Assembly (NCBI GenBank): GCA_934133155.1
Contig: CAKPAT010000034.1
Location: forward strand, 1 to 11,703
Direction of reading: 5' to 3'
Origin: an uncultured Bacilli bacterium
Lineage (GTDB): Bacteria > Bacillota_I > Bacilli_A > RF39 > UBA660
Length of the DNA: 11,703 nucleotides
The position numbers and the translations under genes were made by a program. The first letter of the stretch is position 1, and each line of letters starts with the position of its first letter. This document shows, one piece after another, positions 6,448 to 11,703 of the stretch. The notes under the pieces were generated by a model. The model had not been told where the DNA came from. It saw only the letters and a list, made by a program, of their open reading frames with translations, and did no database searches.

Positions 6448-6999
6448 ATGGAAGAGAAACATGAAGAATGTTCTGGAAAGTGCGAAAAACATGAATGTGA
6501 ACATGGTAAACATAAAAAACACGATAAAAAGTATGAAAAGCTTTTGAAAGAGCATAATGAAGATATAGAAAAGGTTAAAAAGTTAGAGGAGTCTTTACTT
6601 AAACTTCAAGCGGATAATATTAATTACCGTAAGCGTAAAGATGAGGAAGTTTCTAAAATGCTTAAGTATGCTAACGAAGATTTAATTAAAGAGATTTTAC
6701 CTGTTGTTGATAATTTTGAAAGGGCGATTGGTCTTGATGATACTAATTTGACTGACGAGCTTTCTAAGTTTTTACAGGGATTTAAAATGATTTATTGTCA
6801 TTTGGTTGATATTCTTAATAAATTTGATGTTAAGGCAATTGACGGTAATAATAAACCTTTTGATCCAAAGTTCCATCAGGCTGTTTTGACTGAAAAGGTA
6901 GAAAATATGGAGTCTGGTATGGTTGTTGAGGTTATGCAGAAAGGTTATTTATATAAAGAAAAAGTTATTAGACCTGCTATGGTTAAGGTCAGTGAATAA
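6448..6999 (+). CDS. grpE: GrpE nucleotide exchange factor of DnaK
   Basis: A 183-residue co-chaperone that releases ADP from DnaK. Seen: a charged, coiled-coil-prone helix (about 28-75, ending in the ADNINYRKRKDEE stretch), the head-domain motif PVVDNFERAI (about 85-95), FDPKFHQAV and the C-terminal beta domain (GYLYKEKVIRPAMVKV). Length is normal. The odd part is the first 28 residues: where most GrpE proteins have an acidic disordered tail, this one has three cysteines (8, 12, 17) and five histidines (5, 15, 19, 22, 25) among Lys/Glu, suggesting metal binding or redox sensitivity (inference). The SD is AGGTGGG at 6434-6440. It lies 4 bases after hrcA and 17 before dnaK, in one operon. Confidence 0.95.
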   Translation: MEEKHEECSGKCEKHECEHGKHKKHDKKYEKLLKEHNEDIEKVKKLEESLLKLQADNINYRKRKDEEVSKMLKYANEDLIKEILPVVDNFERAIGLDDTNLTDELSKFLQGFKMIYCHLVDILNKFDVKAIDGNNKPFDPKFHQAVLTEKVENMESGMVVEVMQKGYLYKEKVIRPAMVKVSE

Positions 7000-7010
7000 A
7001 GGAAAGGTGA

Positions 7011-8828
<1,818 letters not shown>

Positions 8829-8829
8829 T

Positions 8830-8861
8830 GGGTGAAGTTCTAGGTGACTAGAACTTTATCC
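8830..8861 (+). promoter_or_regulatory. Intergenic GUGA-tetraloop hairpin between dnaK and pepF
   Basis: Starting two bases after the dnaK stop, AAGTTCTAG (8835-8843) and CTAGAACTT (8848-8856) are perfect inverted repeats around a 4-base loop GTGA, a GNRA-type tetraloop. Five further pairs (two of them G-U) extend the stem to 14 bp, 8830 to 8861. No T run follows (GTAGTTAGG), so it is not a standard intrinsic terminator. It is more likely an mRNA stability or processing element that protects the dnaK 3' end. The pepF SD begins 7 bases after it. Confidence 0.75.
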
Positions 8862-8876
8862 GTAGTTAGGAGAAAT

Positions 8877-10673
8877 ATGGTAATTAAAGAAAAAAAACGT
8901 AGTGAAATTGATGATAAGTATAAATGGGATTTAAGTTTACTTTACACTGATAATAAGTGGGAAGAAGATTTTAATAATTTAGGTGATTTGGAAAGTAAGT
9001 ATAAGTCTTATGAAAATAAGCTTAATACGGCTTTAAATATTTATGATTTTTTAGAGTTTGACGAGAAGACTTCTATTAAGCTTGATGCTTTGATGATGTA
9101 TGCTTCTTTGAGGTTTGATGAGGATTTGAATAATGGTTTGTATCAAAAGATGAAAGGGAAGATTGATAAGCTTTATTCTTCTTTAGCTTTAGCTTCTTCT
9201 TTTGTGACGCCAGAGCTTATGAAGTTAGATGTCTCTGATTTTACTAAGTTTAAGGAAGAGGTTCCTGAACTTTCTAAGTATGATTATTATTTTGAATGTT
9301 TATTTAGAATGAAAAAACATATTTTGCCTAAGGGTGAAGAGAAGATTTTAAGTAGTTTATCTAGGTCTTTGGGTACTATTTCTGATACAGCTTCTTATCT
9401 TATAAATACTGATTTGAAGTTTGATAATATCAAGGATTCTTCTGGTAATTTAGTAGAGCTTACTAATAATAATTATTCTATTTATATTAGTGATAAGGAT
9501 AGGAATGTTAGGAAACAAGCTTTTTACAGTCTTTATAAAGGTTATGAGGGTGTTTCAAATACTTTAGCTAGTAATTATAGTGGCAAGGTTATGGCGGCTA
9601 ATGCGACGGCTAAGCTTAGAGGGTTTGCTAGTGCTAGAGATGCTAGTTTACTGAATAATTTTATTGATCCTTTAGTTTATGATAATTTGATTAATACGGT
9701 TAGTGATAATTTATCTATTATGGATGATTATTATAATCTAAAAAAAGAGGTTATGGGATTAGACGAACTACATATTTATGATATTTATACACCTTTATTA
9801 GTTAATGATGAGACTAATTATTCTTTTGAAGAAGCACGTGATATTGTTTTAAATGCTTTAAGTGTTTTAGGAAATGATTATGTAAATAATTTAAAGAAAG
9901 CTTTTGATGAGAAATGGATTGATGTTTTCCCAAATAAAGGTAAAAAAGGTGGAGCTTATTCTTGGGGATGCTTTACTTCTAAGCCTTATGTTTTACTTAA
10001 TTTTAATGGTAAGTTTTCAGATGTTTCAACTCTTGCACATGAGCTTGGACATTCTATGCATTCATATTATTCTATTTTAAATAATTCTTATACTTATCAT
10101 AATTATGAGATTTTTGTGGCGGAAATTGCTTCACAGGTTAATGAAATTTTACTTGCTAGATATTTGATTGATAATACTTCTTCTAAAAACGTTAAGCTTA
10201 CTATTTTAGATAGTTTAATGGAACTTTTTAAAGGTTCAATTATTAGACAAACGATGTTTGCTGAATTTGAAAAGTTAATGCATGAAAGTGAAGATAATGG
10301 TGAAATTTTAACTAGTGAGTTTATTTCTGATAATTATTATAAGCTTTATAAAAAATATTCAGGCAATAATATGATTTGCGATTCTGAAATTAGATATGAA
10401 TGGGAAAAGATACCGCATTTTTACTATGATTTTTATGTTTATCAGTATTCTACTGGTTTAGCGGCTGCGTGCTATATTGCTAAAAATATTTTAAGCGGTG
10501 ATAAAGAATTCAGAGATAATTATTTGAAGTTTTTAAGTTTAGGTGGAAGTATGGATGCACCTTTGGAGCTTAAAATGGCAGGTATTGATGTGACTAGTCC
10601 AAAGTTTATTTCTGATGCTTTAGATATGTTTAGAGATACAATAAAAGAATTTAAAGAAATTTATGAGAAGTAG
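8877..10673 (+). CDS. pepF: M3-family oligoendopeptidase F (zinc metallopeptidase)
   Basis: A 598-residue cytoplasmic metallopeptidase that should cut medium-length oligopeptides. Seen: the N-terminal PepF start (EIDDKYKWDLSLLY), a long helical region, the zinc motif HELGH at residues 388-392 (ligands His388 and His392, catalytic Glu389), a third ligand Glu416 in FVAEIASQVNE, and the C-terminal YQYSTGLAAACYIAKNIL region. Length fits the roughly 600-residue family and the active site is intact. I start it at ATG 8877 with AGGAG at 8868-8872 (4-base spacer). An in-frame GTG at 8844 would add 11 residues but sits in the loop of the hairpin. It is co-oriented between dnaK and dnaJ with no promoter that I see, so it should be heat-shock co-regulated; this placement is unusual. 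Calling it pepF rather than another M3B member rests on overall resemblance. Confidence 0.93.
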   Translation: MVIKEKKRSEIDDKYKWDLSLLYTDNKWEEDFNNLGDLESKYKSYENKLNTALNIYDFLEFDEKTSIKLDALMMYASLRFDEDLNNGLYQKMKGKIDKLYSSLALASSFVTPELMKLDVSDFTKFKEEVPELSKYDYYFECLFRMKKHILPKGEEKILSSLSRSLGTISDTASYLINTDLKFDNIKDSSGNLVELTNNNYSIYISDKDRNVRKQAFYSLYKGYEGVSNTLASNYSGKVMAANATAKLRGFASARDASLLNNFIDPLVYDNLINTVSDNLSIMDDYYNLKKEVMGLDELHIYDIYTPLLVNDETNYSFEEARDIVLNALSVLGNDYVNNLKKAFDEKWIDVFPNKGKKGGAYSWGCFTSKPYVLLNFNGKFSDVSTLAHELGHSMHSYYSILNNSYTYHNYEIFVAEIASQVNEILLARYLIDNTSSKNVKLTILDSLMELFKGSIIRQTMFAEFEKLMHESEDNGEILTSEFISDNYYKLYKKYSGNNMICDSEIRYEWEKIPHFYYDFYVYQYSTGLAAACYIAKNILSGDKEFRDNYLKFLSLGGSMDAPLELKMAGIDVTSPKFISDALDMFRDTIKEFKEIYEK

Positions 10674-10682
10674 GTGAGTATG

Positions 10683-11703
10683 ATGGATAAAAGAGATTAT
10701 TATGAGGTTTTAGGTGTTAGTAAGGACGCTAGTGCTGATGAGATTAAAAGTGCTTTTAGAAAATTAGCTAAGAAATATCACCCTGATGTTTCTAAGGAGC
10801 CTGATGCAGCTGAAAAATTTAAAGAAGCACAGGAAGCTTATGCTGTACTTTCTGATCCTGATAAAAGGAAAAAATATGATCAATTTGGTCAAGCAGCGTT
10901 TAATAATAATGGTGCTGGTGGTTATGATTTTTCTGGTTTTGATTTTTCAGATATTTTTGGTGATTTATTTGGAGGATTTTCTGGTTTTGGTTCTGGCTTT
11001 TCTGATTTTGGTTCTTCAAGAACATCTAGAGCTACAAAAGGAAGAGATTCTGTTGTAAGTGTTGATTTAACTTTTGAGGAGGCTGCTTTTGGATGTACAA
11101 AAACTCTTACATTAACTTTAAATGATACTTGTGAAGAGTGTCATGGAGCTGGTGGCTTCGGTGAATCTGTTTGTGATAAATGTCACGGTACAGGTACAGT
11201 TACTGCACAACAACAAACTTTATTTGGTGCTTTTATGACTAAAACTGTTTGTGATAAATGTGGTGGTAATGGTAAAAGTTATAAGGAAACTTGCCGTAAG
11301 TGCCGTGGAACAGGTAAAGTTAAAACCACTAAAGAAATTGAAGTTAAAGTTCCTGCAGGTGTAGATACTGGTAATCAACTTAGAATTTCTGGTAAAGGTG
11401 AACCAGGTGTTAATGGTGGACCTAATGGGGATATTTATTTAGAGTTTAAGGTGGCATCACATTCAATTTTCGAACGTGAAGGCGACGATATTTATTTAGA
11501 GTTCCCAATTACAATTGCCGACGCAGTTTTAGGCTGTAAACGTGATGTACCGACTTTAGATGGTTCTGTTACTGTTTCAATTCCTGCAGGTAGTGAAACT
11601 GGAGATAGGTTAAGACTTAGAGGCAATGGTGTTCCTGAAGTTAATGGCTTTAGAAAAGGTGATATGTATATTATCTTAAAAGTTATTACACCTAAAAAAT
11701 TAT
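10683..11703 (+). CDS. dnaJ: Chaperone DnaJ (Hsp40), 3'-truncated by window end
   Basis: The first 340 residues of DnaJ, the J-domain co-chaperone that delivers substrates to DnaK and triggers its ATPase. Seen: J domain 1-68 with His33-Pro34-Asp35; a Gly/Phe-rich linker (about 76-110); a cysteine-rich domain with four CxxCxGxG repeats (Cys150/153, 164/167, 190/193, 204/207), all intact; and the beta-rich C-terminal substrate domains, still open at the end of the window. Only about 30-40 residues should be missing compared with the usual 370-380. ATG 10683 is preferred over the adjacent ATG at 10680 because AGGTGAG (10672-10678), overlapping the pepF TAG stop, is better spaced from it. It is a type I DnaJ and probably the last classical gene of this operon. 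Confidence 0.97.
   Translation, partial: MDKRDYYEVLGVSKDASADEIKSAFRKLAKKYHPDVSKEPDAAEKFKEAQEAYAVLSDPDKRKKYDQFGQAAFNNNGAGGYDFSGFDFSDIFGDLFGGFSGFGSGFSDFGSSRTSRATKGRDSVVSVDLTFEEAAFGCTKTLTLTLNDTCEECHGAGGFGESVCDKCHGTGTVTAQQQTLFGAFMTKTVCDKCGGNGKSYKETCRKCRGTGKVKTTKEIEVKVPAGVDTGNQLRISGKGEPGVNGGPNGDIYLEFKVASHSIFEREGDDIYLEFPITIADAVLGCKRDVPTLDGSVTVSIPAGSETGDRLRLRGNGVPEVNGFRKGDMYIILKVITPKKL

Noticed and set aside
8830..8870. The dnaK-pepF hairpin as an intrinsic terminator
   Set aside because: There is no T run after the stem, and pepF and dnaJ follow with good SDs and no visible promoter.
8844..8876. GTG at 8844 as the pepF start
   Set aside because: The codon forms the loop of a 14-bp hairpin; the added residues do not resemble PepF and an SD lies just before ATG 8877.
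10786..11058. A 90-codon open frame inside dnaJ
   Set aside because: It overlaps the DnaJ J domain and Gly/Phe region in another frame; the DnaJ frame is unmistakable and continuous from 10683 to the window end.

Overview
The window looks like chromosomal DNA of a low-GC Bacillota (Firmicutes/Bacilli-type) bacterium, possibly an uncultured Mollicutes-like lineage. The evidence is a very AT-rich sequence with cytosine clearly the rarest base, strong SD sequences (GGAGG, AAGGAG, AGGTGA), textbook sigma-A promoters, and an hrcA-grpE-dnaK-dnaJ heat-shock operon under CIRCE operators. Genes stop at TAA, TAG and TGA (hrcA ends in TGA) and tryptophan is TGG, so the genetic code is the standard bacterial one, not the Mycoplasma code. 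Every supported gene lies on the + strand.

Left part (1-5360) is accessory. It holds a single-domain HipA/CtkA-like protein kinase (14-946). Next is a large membrane-anchored protein with an extracellular papain-like cysteine peptidase domain and about 19 leucine-rich repeats (1174-3945), with its own promoter and a strong terminator. Then comes a standalone AAA ATPase of the DUF4143 family with a C-terminal PD-(D/E)XK-like domain (4085-5359). Three direct repeats with an exact 22-bp period sit immediately upstream of that gene's promoter, between it and the preceding terminator.

Right part (5370-11703) is the heat-shock operon. A perfect TTGACA-17-TATAAT promoter is flanked by two CIRCE-like operators, one over the -35 box and one from the transcription start to the SD. 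Behind it come hrcA (repressor), grpE (nucleotide exchange factor with an unusual Cys/His-rich N-terminus), dnaK, an M3-family oligoendopeptidase F gene, and dnaJ, which runs off the window. The peptidase gene between dnaK and dnaJ is unusual. A 14-bp GUGA-tetraloop hairpin lies just after dnaK and before the peptidase SD, and could separate expression of the two halves of the operon.

Inferred logic: HrcA represses the whole operon through CIRCE. On heat stress DnaK, DnaJ and GrpE refold proteins, and the PepF-like enzyme could degrade peptides released by proteolysis. The most noteworthy items are the 22-bp repeats at the ATPase gene, the papain-LRR fusion, the double CIRCE, the pepF insertion with its hairpin, and the GrpE Cys/His tail. 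None of these proves a wholly new system from sequence alone.
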